DNA from: Gracilimonas sp965227215
GTDB lineage: Bacteria > Bacteroidota > Rhodothermia > Balneolales > Balneolaceae
Direction of reading: 5' to 3'
Assembly (NCBI GenBank): GCA_965227215.1
Contig: OZ245729.1
Location: 1,426,001-1,490,000, forward strand
Length of the DNA: 64,000 nt
Each line of letters starts with the position of its first letter. Within the stretch, counting starts at the first letter, position 1. Below are positions 40,287 to 49,716 of this stretch, piece by piece. Position numbers and translations under genes: made by a program. Below the pieces are notes generated by a model, which saw nothing but the letters and a program-made list of their open reading frames with translations, was not told where the DNA came from and did no database searches.

Positions 40287-41120
40287 TTATTTTTTCTTGG
40301 TTTTTCTTCTTCTTACGATGTACTTAGAAGACAACTTGTTTCTGTTTCTTGTCTTCTTACCCTTAGCGGATTGTCCCCATGGTGAACGCGGGTGTCCACC
40401 TGAAGCTTTTCCTTCACCACCACCCATTGGGTGATCAACAGGGTTCATAGCAACACCACGAGTTTGTGGTCTTCTGCCTTTCCATCTGCTTCTACCAGCT
40501 TTGGCAATTGTCGTATTCATATGATCCGGGTTGCTGGTGTTTCCTACGGTTGCGTAGCAACTGCCCAGAATCAATCGAACTTCTCCGGATGGAAGCTTAA
40601 CACTTACATATCGGTCTTGCTTACCCAGCAGCTGTGCACTTGTACCGGCACTTCTGCAAAGAGTACCACCCTGTCCGGGCTTCAACTCAATATTATGGAT
40701 AAAGGTACCCGGAGGCATCTTCATCATTGGTAATGCATTTCCCAAATCAGGAGCTGCATTTTCGCCGGCTATAATGGTATCTCCGACTTTCAATTTATTA
40801 GGAGCAAGAATGTATCGTCGCTCACCATCGGCATAAGCTACCAGTGCTATACGAGCTGATCGGTTTGGATCATACTCAATAGTTTGCACTGTGGCAGGCA
40901 CGTCATGTTTGCTACGCTTAAAATCGATAATACGATAGCGTCGCTTGTGCCCTCCGCCTCTGTGGCGAGAAGTGATACGTCCGTGTCTGTTACGTCCACC
41001 GGAAGAGTGTTTTCCAGCTAGTAAAGCCTTCAACGGCTTATCAGTTGTAATTTCGTCGAATACAGGAGCAATCCTGTGTCGAGTTCCCGGTGTAATTGGT
41101 TTTAATTTCTTAGTAGGCAT
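40287..41120 (-). CDS. rplB: Ribosomal protein uL2
   Basis: A 277-residue uL2, needed for subunit joining and peptidyl transfer. Conserved: GRITSRHRGGGHKRRYRIID (about 48-67), the signature MNPVDHPMGGGEGKASGGHP (about 225-244, with the critical His), and the basic end. Between rplW and rpsS. Confidence 0.98.
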   Translation of the reverse strand: MPTKKLKPITPGTRHRIAPVFDEITTDKPLKALLAGKHSSGGRNRHGRITSRHRGGGHKRRYRIIDFKRSKHDVPATVQTIEYDPNRSARIALVAYADGERRYILAPNKLKVGDTIIAGENAAPDLGNALPMMKMPPGTFIHNIELKPGQGGTLCRSAGTSAQLLGKQDRYVSVKLPSGEVRLILGSCYATVGNTSNPDHMNTTIAKAGRSRWKGRRPQTRGVAMNPVDHPMGGGEGKASGGHPRSPWGQSAKGKKTRNRNKLSSKYIVRRRKTKKK

Positions 41121-41133
41121 TATTCTCTAATCC

Positions 41134-41421
41134 TTAAATTTCAGCAAAGAAATCAATTTCGCCTTCTTTGACCGTTACAATGGCTTTTTTCCAGACCTTA
41201 GTTCGGCCTCCCTGGTAACCGCTTCGTGTATATCTTCCCTTCGGTTTCGAAGGCATAATTGCGGTGTTCACTTTATCCACTTTTACTCCCGGATAAGTAG
41301 CTTCAACAGCTTCTTTGATCTCGGGCTTAGTTGCGTTGGTAGCAACTTCAAAAGTATACTTTCCAGCTTCCTGAAGCCGACTTAACTTTTCTGTAATTAC
41401 AGGTCGTTTGATAATACTCAT
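41134..41421 (-). CDS. rplW: Ribosomal protein uL23
   Basis: A 95-residue uL23 at the tunnel exit, the docking site for trigger factor and SRP. Starts MSIIKRPVITEKLSRLQEAG; contains YTFEVATNATKPEIKEAVEA. Its ATG overlaps the rplD stop by 4 nt (ATGA), indicating coupled translation. Confidence 0.97.
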   Translation of the reverse strand: MSIIKRPVITEKLSRLQEAGKYTFEVATNATKPEIKEAVEATYPGVKVDKVNTAIMPSKPKGRYTRSGYQGGRTKVWKKAIVTVKEGEIDFFAEI

Positions 41422-42068
41422 GCTGCAGCCTCTTCAGTTTTTCCTTCAATACTGTTTTCAAGTTTGGCAACCGCGCTTTCCTGAATAACAATTACATCAG
41501 CATTCATAATTTGGTATGTATTCGGCTTATAGCCTTCCAATACCTGAACACCTGGAATATTGCGGGCAGACTTATAAACAATCATGTCTGTTTCGCTTGT
41601 CAATATCAGGGCTTTTTTACCTGTGGCTTCAAAAGCAGCCAACATATCAGCTACCTGAGAAGTCTTCGGCTCATCAAATGAAAAATCCTGTACAACAATA
41701 ATTCCTTCATTAGCAGCCTTCAGCGACAATGCAGACTTACGCGCCAGTTGGCGAGTCTTTTTGTTCATCTTGAAGCTGTAATCACGAGGCTTCGGTCCAA
41801 ATACGGTTCCACCTTTACGAAGCAGAGGGGATTTGATATCACCACGGCGGGCATTACCCGTTCCTTTCTGGCGGTACATTTTCTTAGTACTACCGGTTAC
41901 TTCACTTCGCTCTTTTGTTTTTGCAGTACCCTGACGCTTGTTGGCCATGTGCCGTCGAACGTCTTCGTAAAGAACCGTCTCGTTTGGCTCGATGGCAAAA
42001 ATAGCATCGCTGAGCTCAGCCTTCTTGCTGCTTTTCTTTCCGTCTATTTTATATATATCTAATTTCAT
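41418..42068 (-). CDS. rplD: Ribosomal protein uL4
   Basis: A 216-residue uL4; in E. coli it also represses the S10 operon. The tunnel loop is visible as STKKMYRQKGTGNARRGDIK (about 60-79) with PLLRKGGTVFGPKPRDYSFK after it. Overlaps rplW by 4 nt and lies 2 nt after rplC. Confidence 0.98.
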   Translation of the reverse strand: MKLDIYKIDGKKSSKKAELSDAIFAIEPNETVLYEDVRRHMANKRQGTAKTKERSEVTGSTKKMYRQKGTGNARRGDIKSPLLRKGGTVFGPKPRDYSFKMNKKTRQLARKSALSLKAANEGIIVVQDFSFDEPKTSQVADMLAAFEATGKKALILTSETDMIVYKSARNIPGVQVLEGYKPNTYQIMNADVIVIQESAVAKLENSIEGKTEEAAA

Positions 42069-42070
42069 GA

Positions 42071-42712
42071 CTAGTTGTTAACAGACGCTTTGTTATGAAT
42101 TTCTACGTATCCGCCTTTTGGACCAGGAATTGAGCCTGTCACTAAAACAACATTCGAGTCTTCCAGAATTTTTGCAATACTCAGATTCTTAATCTTCACT
42201 CGCTCGTTTCCTGACTGACCTGCCATTCGCATTCCTTTGAATACTCGGGATGGATCAGAAGCATTACCGATAGCACCGGGTGCTCTTAATCGGTTATGCT
42301 GACCGTGGGTTGCATCACCAACACCGGCAAAATTATGTCGTTTAATAACACCGGTAAATCCACGCCCTTTTGAGTTAGCAACAACATCAACTGTATCACC
42401 TACAGCAAACACGTCACTAATATTCAGCTCGTCTCCCACATCAAGTCCTTCAGGTATAAAATCTCTGAATTCAACAACTTTATACTTTGTGGAAACGCCG
42501 GCTTTGTCAAAATGACCTTTAACGGCTTTACTTACGTTTTTCTCTTTTCTATCAAAAGCAGCTAACTGAACAGCTTTGTAGCCGTCTGTTTCTTCTGTTT
42601 TGATTTGGGTAATAGCACAAGGTTCAATTTCAATAACGGTAACAGGAATATTTCTTCCCACGTTATCAAACACGCTTGTCATCCCAACTTTTTTTCCTAT
42701 CAAACCACTCAT
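42071..42712 (-). CDS. rplC: Ribosomal protein uL3
   Basis: A 213-residue uL3 near the peptidyl-transferase centre. Starts MSGLIGKKVGMTSVFDNVGR; the loop KGRGFTGVIKRHNFAGVGDA with HGQHNRLRAPGAIG and GMRMAGQSGNERV is characteristic. Between rpsJ and rplD. Confidence 0.98.
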   Translation of the reverse strand: MSGLIGKKVGMTSVFDNVGRNIPVTVIEIEPCAITQIKTEETDGYKAVQLAAFDRKEKNVSKAVKGHFDKAGVSTKYKVVEFRDFIPEGLDVGDELNISDVFAVGDTVDVVANSKGRGFTGVIKRHNFAGVGDATHGQHNRLRAPGAIGNASDPSRVFKGMRMAGQSGNERVKIKNLSIAKILEDSNVVLVTGSIPGPKGGYVEIHNKASVNN

Positions 42713-42729
42713 CGTGTTCGGGTCCTTTT

Positions 42730-43041
42730 CTAAACTTTAATTTCTACATCAACGCCGGAAGGCAATTCCAGCTTCATCAGCGCATCAACAGTTTGTGATC
42801 CGGTTGACAAAATATCGATCAGGCGCTTGTGAGATCTGTACTCAAATTGCTCCCGTGACTTTTTATCAACAAACACGGATTTATTTACCGTGATGATGCT
42901 TTTACGGGTGGGTAGCGGGATCGGTCCCGAAACTACCGCACCAGTAGATTTCACAGTCTGAATAATCTTTTCAGCTGATTTATCGATCAGGTTATGATCG
43001 TATGACTTCAATTTGATTCTGATTTTCTGTTGTGTTGCCAC
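42730..43041 (-). CDS. rpsJ: Ribosomal protein uS10 (NusE)
   Basis: A 103-residue uS10 of the 30S head, also NusE in rRNA antitermination and NusG coupling. Contains RIKLKSYDHNLIDKSAEKII and GPIPLPTRKSIITVNKSVF. It begins 10 nt after the tuf stop, so the S10 operon is joined to the str operon here. Confidence 0.98.
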   Translation of the reverse strand: MATQQKIRIKLKSYDHNLIDKSAEKIIQTVKSTGAVVSGPIPLPTRKSIITVNKSVFVDKKSREQFEYRSHKRLIDILSTGSQTVDALMKLELPSGVDVEIKV

Positions 43042-43051
43042 GATCAGATCC

Positions 43052-44239
43052 TTAGTCTAAGATTTTAGTTACAACTCCGGCGCCCACGGTACGTCCGCCT
43101 TCGCGAATCGCAAACCGCAGCCCTTCTTCCATCGCTACCGGCTGAATTAGTCCTACATTCAGCTTCACGTTGTCTCCCGGCATCACCATCTCTACGCCAT
43201 CCGGAAGCTCACACGCTCCGGTCACGTCGGTGGTACGGAAGTAAAACTGTGGGCGGTAACCCTTGAAGAATGGCGTGTGTCGGCCACCCTCGTCTTTACT
43301 CAGCACATACACCTCGCACTCAAACTGCTTGTGAGGTGTGATTGAGCCGGGCTTACAAAGCACCATTCCACGCTCAATCTGCTCTTTGTTAATTCCTCGA
43401 AGCAGGATACCGGCGTTATCTCCGGCCTGCCCTTCATCCAGCATACGACGGAACATCTCAATACCGGTCACAACCGATTTCATCGGGTCTTCTACAATCC
43501 CTACAATCTCAATCTCGTCGTTTACTTTAATCACTCCACGCTCGATACGCCCGGTGGCTACTGTTCCACGACCGGTGATCGAGAAGATATCCTCTACCGG
43601 CATCAGGAAGGGCTTGTCGACATCGCGCTCCGGCGTTGGGATGGTTTCATCCACGGCCTTCATCAGCTCTACAATGCTTTCTTCGTGCTCGGCTTCCCCG
43701 TTCAGGGCGCCCAAGGCAGATCCCTGGATAACCGGGATATCGTCGCCATCAAATTCGTAAGAAGACAACAGCTCGCGTACTTCCAGCTCTACCAGCTCCA
43801 GCAGCTCTTCGTCGTCTACCAGGTCTACCTTGTTCATAAATACTACAATCTGAGGCACACCTACCTGGCGGGCAAGCAGAATGTGCTCGCGCGTCTGTGG
43901 CATCGGACCGTCGGTGGCGGCAACAACCAAAATCGCTCCGTCCATCTGAGCCGCACCCGTTACCATGTTCTTCACATAGTCGGCGTGACCCGGACAGTCT
44001 ACGTGGGCGTAGTGACGCTGATCGGTTTCGTACTCCACATGCGCGGTCGCAATGGTAATCCCACGCTCACGCTCTTCCGGAGCATTGTCAATGTCGGCAA
44101 ACTGCTTGGCTACACCGCCATAAGTTTTCGCCATTACCGTCGTAATAGCTGCCGTCAAGGTTGTTTTACCATGATCTACGTGTCCAATTGTTCCCACGTT
44201 CACATGGGGCTTATTCCGTTCAAAGGTCTCTTTTGCCAT
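43052..44239 (-). CDS. tuf: Elongation factor Tu
   Basis: A 395-residue GTPase delivering aminoacyl-tRNA. GTP motifs: GHVDHGKT (19-26), DCPGHADY (about 81), NKVD (about 136). Domains 2 and 3 are complete, ending REGGRTVGAGVVTKILD. By eye its GC is higher than in its neighbours (sampled lines about 50-65% against 40-52% in fusA), with many CG-rich third positions. This suggests strong codon selection, conversion with a second tuf, or foreign origin. It lies between fusA and rpsJ. Confidence 0.98.
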   Translation of the reverse strand: MAKETFERNKPHVNVGTIGHVDHGKTTLTAAITTVMAKTYGGVAKQFADIDNAPEERERGITIATAHVEYETDQRHYAHVDCPGHADYVKNMVTGAAQMDGAILVVAATDGPMPQTREHILLARQVGVPQIVVFMNKVDLVDDEELLELVELEVRELLSSYEFDGDDIPVIQGSALGALNGEAEHEESIVELMKAVDETIPTPERDVDKPFLMPVEDIFSITGRGTVATGRIERGVIKVNDEIEIVGIVEDPMKSVVTGIEMFRRMLDEGQAGDNAGILLRGINKEQIERGMVLCKPGSITPHKQFECEVYVLSKDEGGRHTPFFKGYRPQFYFRTTDVTGACELPDGVEMVMPGDNVKLNVGLIQPVAMEEGLRFAIREGGRTVGAGVVTKILD

Positions 44240-44273
44240 GATACTATAGTTTAATCTTAGTGTTTAATTTCTT

Positions 44274-46415
44274 TTATGTTTGGCTCTCGATGATTTCCTG
44301 AGCAATTGCTTCAGGCACTTCAGTGTAATCGAAGAATTCCATTGAATACACCGCACGGCCCTGAGTAGCAGACCTTAAATCGGTAGAATAACCGAACATT
44401 TCAGAAAGCGGTACATGAGCTTTAACGACTGAACCTTCATTGTTCGAGTCCATACTCTGCATAATTCCACGACGACTGTTCAAGTCACCGATTACATCTC
44501 CCATATACTCTTCAGGAGTAATGATTTCTACTTTCATTACCGGCTCGAGAATTTTAGGCTTGGCTTTACGAGCTGAATTTCTGAAACCAAGCTTTGCACA
44601 TAACTCGAAGCTTAACTGGTCAGAGTCAACATCGTGGTAAGAACCATCATACAAGCGCACTCCAATATTTTCTACAGAGTAGTTAGCCTGTATACCAGCG
44701 GATAAAGCCTGCTGGAATCCTTTCATTACAGATGGGATAAATTCACGAGGAATATTACCACCTACAATCTCATTAATGAAAATAAATCCTTCTTCGCGGG
44801 TAATTCTGTCTTCATTACCATCGTAGTCTTCAAATTCGGAAAGTGGACCGATCTCGAATGAGATATCGGCAAATTTACCACGACCACCTGTCTGCTTCTT
44901 GTAGATTTCGCGGTGATCCACTTTTTGAGAAATGGTTTCTCGGTAAGAAACCTGAGGAGCACCAACGTTAGCTTCTACTTTAAATTCGCGACGTAAGCGA
45001 TCCACAATAATCTCGAGGTGAAGCTCACCCATACCAGCAATTGTGGTCTGACCGGTTTCATGATCCGTCTTAACCTGGAAGGTTGGATCCTCTTCAGCCA
45101 ATTTCTGCAATCCGGTAGAAAGCTTCTCACTGTCTGCCTTCGTTTTTGGCTCAACAGCCAGTTTAATCACAGGCTCAGGGAAAGTGATTTGCTCAAGAAT
45201 TACCGGGTGTTCTTCATCACACAATGTATCTCCGGTGTGAACTTCTTTGATACCGATAATAGCAGCAATATCTCCTGCCTGAATGTAATCTAAATCTTTT
45301 TTGTCGTTGGCATGCATTTCAAGCAATCGACCAACACGCTCCCTGTTCCCGGTAGAGGAATTCAGAATGTAAGAACCTTTTTCAAGCCGCCCGGAATACA
45401 CACGAGCAAATGTCAACCTACCTACATAAGGGTCAGTCATGATCTTGAACGCAAGAGCTGAGAAAGGCGCGTTTACATCCGGAGCTTTCTTCACTTCTTC
45501 TTCTGTCTCCGGGTCAATACCTTTAACCGGAGGAATGTCAAGCGGGTTAGGCATGAAGTCCAATACACGATCAAGCAGCACCTGAACACCCTTGTTCTTA
45601 AGTGCAGTACCCAACATCACCGGAGTAATGTCTTTAGAAATAGTAGCTTCACGTAATGCTTCAATAATTTCTTCAGCACTGATCTCTTCTTCCATCAGGT
45701 ATTTCTCCATCAGAGAATCATTTTGATCAGCAACAGCTTCCAACATAATACCGCGATACTCAGCAGCCTTCTCTTTAAGATCTTCCGGAATCTCTACTAC
45801 TTCGTACTTAGCACCGAGAGACTCGTCATCCCAAATAATGGCGTTCATATTAATAAGGTCAACAACACCCTGGAAATCAGCCTCAGCACCGATTGGAATC
45901 TGAATTGGGATAGGATTTGCATTCAGCTTCTCATCAAGCTCATCAATAACATTGTAGAAGTCAGCCCCTACTTTGTCCATTTTGTTTACGAACGCCATGC
46001 AAGGCACTTCGTATTTGTTAGCCTGTCGCCATACGGTTTCAGACTGTGGCTGAACAGCACCTACAGAATCAAGCACAAAAACAGCACCATCCAACACACG
46101 CAAAGAACGCTCTACCTCTACAGTAAAGTCAACGTGACCGGGAGTATCAATAATGTTAATTCGGTGATCTTTCCAGATACAATGCGTTGCCGCAGAAGTA
46201 ATAGTGATACCGCGCTCTTGCTCCTGCTCCATCCAGTCCATGGTAGCAGTACCATCGTGCGTTTCACCAATACGGTGATTACGACCGGTATAAAAAAGAA
46301 TACGCTCGGTTACAGTTGTCTTACCAGCATCAATGTGAGCCATGATGCCAATGTTCCGCGTCCGGCGGATCTTATCTAAAATTTTCGGGTCTGTTGCTTG
46401 TTTCGTGTCAGACAT
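44274..46415 (-). CDS. fusA: Elongation factor G
   Basis: A 713-residue translocase GTPase. GTP motifs: AHIDAGKTT (about 26-34), DTPGHVDF (about 92), NKMD (about 146). Domains II-V are complete, with IAGMGELHLEIIVDRLRREF in domain III and the end PEAIAQEIIESQT. A single canonical fusA; no obvious fusidic-acid-type alteration was examined. Between rpsG and tuf in the str operon. Confidence 0.98.
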   Translation of the reverse strand: MSDTKQATDPKILDKIRRTRNIGIMAHIDAGKTTVTERILFYTGRNHRIGETHDGTATMDWMEQEQERGITITSAATHCIWKDHRINIIDTPGHVDFTVEVERSLRVLDGAVFVLDSVGAVQPQSETVWRQANKYEVPCMAFVNKMDKVGADFYNVIDELDEKLNANPIPIQIPIGAEADFQGVVDLINMNAIIWDDESLGAKYEVVEIPEDLKEKAAEYRGIMLEAVADQNDSLMEKYLMEEEISAEEIIEALREATISKDITPVMLGTALKNKGVQVLLDRVLDFMPNPLDIPPVKGIDPETEEEVKKAPDVNAPFSALAFKIMTDPYVGRLTFARVYSGRLEKGSYILNSSTGNRERVGRLLEMHANDKKDLDYIQAGDIAAIIGIKEVHTGDTLCDEEHPVILEQITFPEPVIKLAVEPKTKADSEKLSTGLQKLAEEDPTFQVKTDHETGQTTIAGMGELHLEIIVDRLRREFKVEANVGAPQVSYRETISQKVDHREIYKKQTGGRGKFADISFEIGPLSEFEDYDGNEDRITREEGFIFINEIVGGNIPREFIPSVMKGFQQALSAGIQANYSVENIGVRLYDGSYHDVDSDQLSFELCAKLGFRNSARKAKPKILEPVMKVEIITPEEYMGDVIGDLNSRRGIMQSMDSNNEGSVVKAHVPLSEMFGYSTDLRSATQGRAVYSMEFFDYTEVPEAIAQEIIESQT

Positions 46416-46440
46416 AATATTTATTAATCAATAATCTCTT

Positions 46441-46908
46441 TTAGAATCTAAAGTGAGCAAAAGCCTTATTAGCATCTGCCATACGGTGCGTCTCATCCTT
46501 CTTGCGAACGGCCCCACCCTCATTGTTTGACGCATCAATCAATTCTCTTGAAAGACGAATTGACATCGACTTATCATTTCTGGAACGCGCAGCTTTAATG
46601 AGCCATCTCATTCCGAGCGCTGTTCCTCTTTCCTGGCGAACTTCTATAGGCACCTGATATGTAGCACCACCAACACGGCGAGATTTAACCTCAACCACCG
46701 GGGTCGAATTCTGCAAAGCATTGCGGAATACATCGATTCCGGTTTCGCCAGTTTTCTCTTCAATAACTTCAAAAGCCTGATATACAATTTTGCGAGCAAC
46801 ATTTTTCTTACCGTCCCGCATCAGGTTGTTCACGAACCGAGTTACCAACTTATCCTCAAAAATTGGATCCGCTTGCACATCTCGTTTTTCTGCTGTTTTT
46901 CTACGCAT
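46441..46908 (-). CDS. rpsG: Ribosomal protein uS7
   Basis: A 155-residue uS7, which organises the 30S head and represses the str operon in E. coli. Contains DPIFEDKLVTRFVNNLMRDG and RRVGGATYQVPIEVRQERGT, and ends ADANKAFAHFRF. No SD sequence precedes its ATG, as for most genes in the block. Confidence 0.98.
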   Translation of the reverse strand: MRRKTAEKRDVQADPIFEDKLVTRFVNNLMRDGKKNVARKIVYQAFEVIEEKTGETGIDVFRNALQNSTPVVEVKSRRVGGATYQVPIEVRQERGTALGMRWLIKAARSRNDKSMSIRLSRELIDASNNEGGAVRKKDETHRMADANKAFAHFRF

Positions 46909-46934
46909 GCTCGATTAATCTTAATTTCTTAATG

Positions 46935-47309
46935 TTACCCTTTCGGCTTCTTGGTGCCATACAAACTACGGCTTTGAGTTCTACCCTCAACACCCGCAGT
47001 ATCTAATGTTCCACGAATAATATGGTATCGAACACCGGGTAAATCTTTAACTTTACCACCGCGAATCAATACAATACTATGTTCCTGTAAGTTGTGACCT
47101 TCGCCCGGAATGTAAGCTGAAACTTCAATCCCGTTAGTCAAACGTACACGAGCCACTTTACGCAATGCCGAGTTCGGCTTTTTAGGCGTAGTTGTATAAA
47201 CGCGAGTACAAACACCACGCTTCTGCGGACAATTCTGTAGCGCAGGAGCAGTTGTTTTACTTACTTTGCTTTTTCTACCTTTTCGTATGAGTTGTTGTAT
47301 TGTAGGCAC
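46935..47309 (-). CDS. rpsL: Ribosomal protein uS12
   Basis: A 124-residue uS12 of the decoding centre. Conserved loops TTTPKKPNSALRKVARVRLT and HNLQEHSIVLIRGGKVKDLP carry lysines at the usual streptomycin-sensitivity positions. The start codon is GTG at 47309; the family start MPTIQQLIRKGR supports it. First gene of the 32-gene block; its promoter is at 47350-47382. Confidence 0.98.
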   Translation of the reverse strand: MPTIQQLIRKGRKSKVSKTTAPALQNCPQKRGVCTRVYTTTPKKPNSALRKVARVRLTNGIEVSAYIPGEGHNLQEHSIVLIRGGKVKDLPGVRYHIIRGTLDTAGVEGRTQSRSLYGTKKPKG

Positions 47310-47349
47310 TGTTCAATTATTTGGTTATTGCCATCGAATCGAGAGCTTG

Positions 47350-47382
47350 CAAATATAGGCAACGTTGCCACATGAATGCAAA
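47350..47382 (-). promoter_or_regulatory. Promoter of the str/S10/spc/alpha block
   Basis: On minus: TTTG (47382-47379), 21 bp, TATATTTG (47357-47350), a full match to the Bacteroidota housekeeping consensus. The predicted start is near 47343, leaving a leader of about 33 nt before rpsL. The spacer contains GGCAACGTTGCC, a perfect 12-bp palindrome (47358-47369) between the two boxes. Confidence 0.75.
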
Positions 47383-47500
47383 AAAATTATCCGAATTATT
47401 TCTTCTTTTTCTTGAAATACCCCCTGACGGCATGAGGAATAAAAAAATAACCTTTAATTTTGATCTTTAGCATATAGATCGATATATAACTTTATATCAA

Positions 47501-49570
47501 TTGAAGCTGACCGACTTATCTAACCTGAGCACCAAAAGACTGGACGCATTAAGCGCTGAAGGGATCCGCTCTGTACAGGATTTACTAAACTTTTTCCCCC
47601 GGCGTTATCTGGATCGCAGCAACACCCAAAAAATAAAACATCTGGCCGGCTCAGGTGAGGAAATTACCGTTGCCGGAAAAGTCACGGCTATCAATATGAC
47701 AGGGTATGGCAAGAAAAAGCGCCTTGAAGTAACCATTAATGACGGGTCCGGCGATGTTAAAGGAGTTTGGTTTCGCGGAGTTGGGTACTTTCGAAAGTAT
47801 TTTAAGGAGGGTGATTTCGTGGCTTTTTACGGAGCTGCCAAACGCTATGGCCGATCCATTTCCATTGCTCATCCCGAAGTAGACAAAATCTCTTCCGATG
47901 ATGATCTCGATTCTTTTTCCCGGATCTTTCCCATCTATCCGGGAAGCAAAGCATTAAGTAAAGCCCGCATTACAAGTAAACTGGTTCAAAGCTGGCTGGA
48001 GCAGATTCTAAACAAAGTAACTCCTAACGAGTTTTTGCCCGAATCACTCATCTCCGAAATGAAATTCCCACAACGGCCGGAAGCTTATCGGATGATCCAC
48101 TTTCCGGAAACGCACAATGAATACAAGAACGCCCTTAACCGGTTTAAGTTCGAAGAGCTCTTTCTGTTTGAGCTGAGTATGGAGAAGATCAACTATACGG
48201 TAAAAGAACGGGCCAACGGACATATATTCACTGAAACCGGCAATTACACTTCCCGGTATTTTAATGAGCTGCTACCGTTTGAATTAACGAACGGACAAAA
48301 ATCTTCGCTGGCTGAAATTAAGAAGGACGTCCGATCCGGAAAGCAAATGAACCGGTTGATACAGGGCGATGTGGGCGCCGGTAAGACCATTGTTGCCATC
48401 GGGGCCATGCTGATGGCATTGGATAATGGTTTTCAGGCTGCATTCCTCGCTCCAACCGAAATTCTTGCTGAACAGCATTACCGTACGCTCAGTAATCACC
48501 TTAAAGAATTAGATGTCAACGTACGCCTGCTCATCGGCTCCCAAAAAAAGGCGTTACGAACAGATATTCTCACGGACATTGAGGGCGGAAATTGCAGCAT
48601 CGTTGTGGGAACGCATGCCATTATTCAGGAAACGGTACGCTTTCATAACCTGGGGTTAGCGGTAATTGATGAGCAGCACCGGTTTGGAGTTAAGCAAAGA
48701 TCCGATCTGCTTAATAAAGGAAGTCATCCCCACATGCTGGTAATGAGTGCCACCCCCATCCCACGTTCCCTGGCCATGACCGTTTATGCTGATTTGGATG
48801 TGTCTATTATCAAAGATTTGCCTGCAGGACGAAAACCTATCAAAACCGCCATTCGGTCTAACAAGAAGAGAGAAGACGTGTACAGCTTTGTGCAACAGGA
48901 AGTAGATGATGGCGGACAGGTATATGTGGTTTATCCATTGGTGGAAGAATCGGAAGCATTGGATTTGAAAGATGCCACGGCCGGGTATGAAAAGCTCAAA
49001 AAGCAGTTTCCTGACTTCAATGTCGGCTTAATTCACGGGCGAATGAAAACCGAGGAGAAAGATGAAACCATGAAGGCTTTCATTAATAACGAAATCCAGA
49101 TTCTGGTTTCCACCACGGTGATAGAAGTCGGGGTTGACGTGCCTAACGCCTCCATTATGATCATCGAACATGCCGAGCGTTTTGGGCTTTCACAGCTTCA
49201 CCAGTTGCGCGGGCGCATTGGCCGGGGCGAAAGGCAAAGTTATTGTATCCTGATGCCGGACGTAAAAGTAAGCAAAGCCGGAGCTTTTCGTCTCAAAACC
49301 ATGGAAGAAACCAATGATGGCTTTCGTATCGCTGAAGCCGACCTGAAACTTCGCGGCCCCGGCGACTTTCTCGGAACCAAACAAAGCGGTTTGCCGGATT
49401 TTAAATTTGCGGATATAGTGGAAGATCAGTTCCTGCTTGCTCAGGCTAAAGAAAAAGCCAAAGAACTGCTTACCGAAGATCCTCAGCTTCAATCCTCACA
49501 AAACCAACCACTACAAAAAGTCTTTACCCCCTATTTTAAAGAGAAGGTGAAGTTTTATGGAATGGGGTAG
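47501..49570 (+). CDS. recG: ATP-dependent DNA helicase RecG
   Basis: A 689-residue branch-migration helicase that remodels stalled forks. Layout: helical N-terminus, OB-fold wedge domain (about 55-125, ITVAGKVTAINMTGYGKKKR), helicase core with Walker A GDVGAGKT (289-296), DEQHRFGVKQR (about 390), SATPIPRSLAM, and the TRG-like end QLRGRIGRGERQSYC. Length is typical. The start is TTG at 47501; an in-frame TAG lies 33 nt upstream and no ATG exists in between. Divergent from rpsL; a TAATTTTG -7-like box lies at 47455-47462 but has no good partner. Confidence 0.96.
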   Translation: MKLTDLSNLSTKRLDALSAEGIRSVQDLLNFFPRRYLDRSNTQKIKHLAGSGEEITVAGKVTAINMTGYGKKKRLEVTINDGSGDVKGVWFRGVGYFRKYFKEGDFVAFYGAAKRYGRSISIAHPEVDKISSDDDLDSFSRIFPIYPGSKALSKARITSKLVQSWLEQILNKVTPNEFLPESLISEMKFPQRPEAYRMIHFPETHNEYKNALNRFKFEELFLFELSMEKINYTVKERANGHIFTETGNYTSRYFNELLPFELTNGQKSSLAEIKKDVRSGKQMNRLIQGDVGAGKTIVAIGAMLMALDNGFQAAFLAPTEILAEQHYRTLSNHLKELDVNVRLLIGSQKKALRTDILTDIEGGNCSIVVGTHAIIQETVRFHNLGLAVIDEQHRFGVKQRSDLLNKGSHPHMLVMSATPIPRSLAMTVYADLDVSIIKDLPAGRKPIKTAIRSNKKREDVYSFVQQEVDDGGQVYVVYPLVEESEALDLKDATAGYEKLKKQFPDFNVGLIHGRMKTEEKDETMKAFINNEIQILVSTTVIEVGVDVPNASIMIIEHAERFGLSQLHQLRGRIGRGERQSYCILMPDVKVSKAGAFRLKTMEETNDGFRIAEADLKLRGPGDFLGTKQSGLPDFKFADIVEDQFLLAQAKEKAKELLTEDPQLQSSQNQPLQKVFTPYFKEKVKFYGMG

Positions 49571-49716
49571 CTACCTGCCTTAATTCAGTAAGCCCCTGTC
49601 TGAATTTAAAGCTTCAGTCAGCTTCTAAATAGAGATTAATTTGAGCCTTAATTCTTTTCTCATTCGTATATAAGATTGTCTAATGGTATAAATCAAAAAC
49701 TATAATAGTCTTAACT

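Noticed and set aside
43685..44254. 189-codon frame antisense to tuf
   Set aside because: Lies over tuf, whose codon bias readily creates open antisense frames.
45723..46379. 218-codon frame antisense to fusA
   Set aside because: Fully inside fusA, which is certain; composition is that of a reverse-frame shadow.
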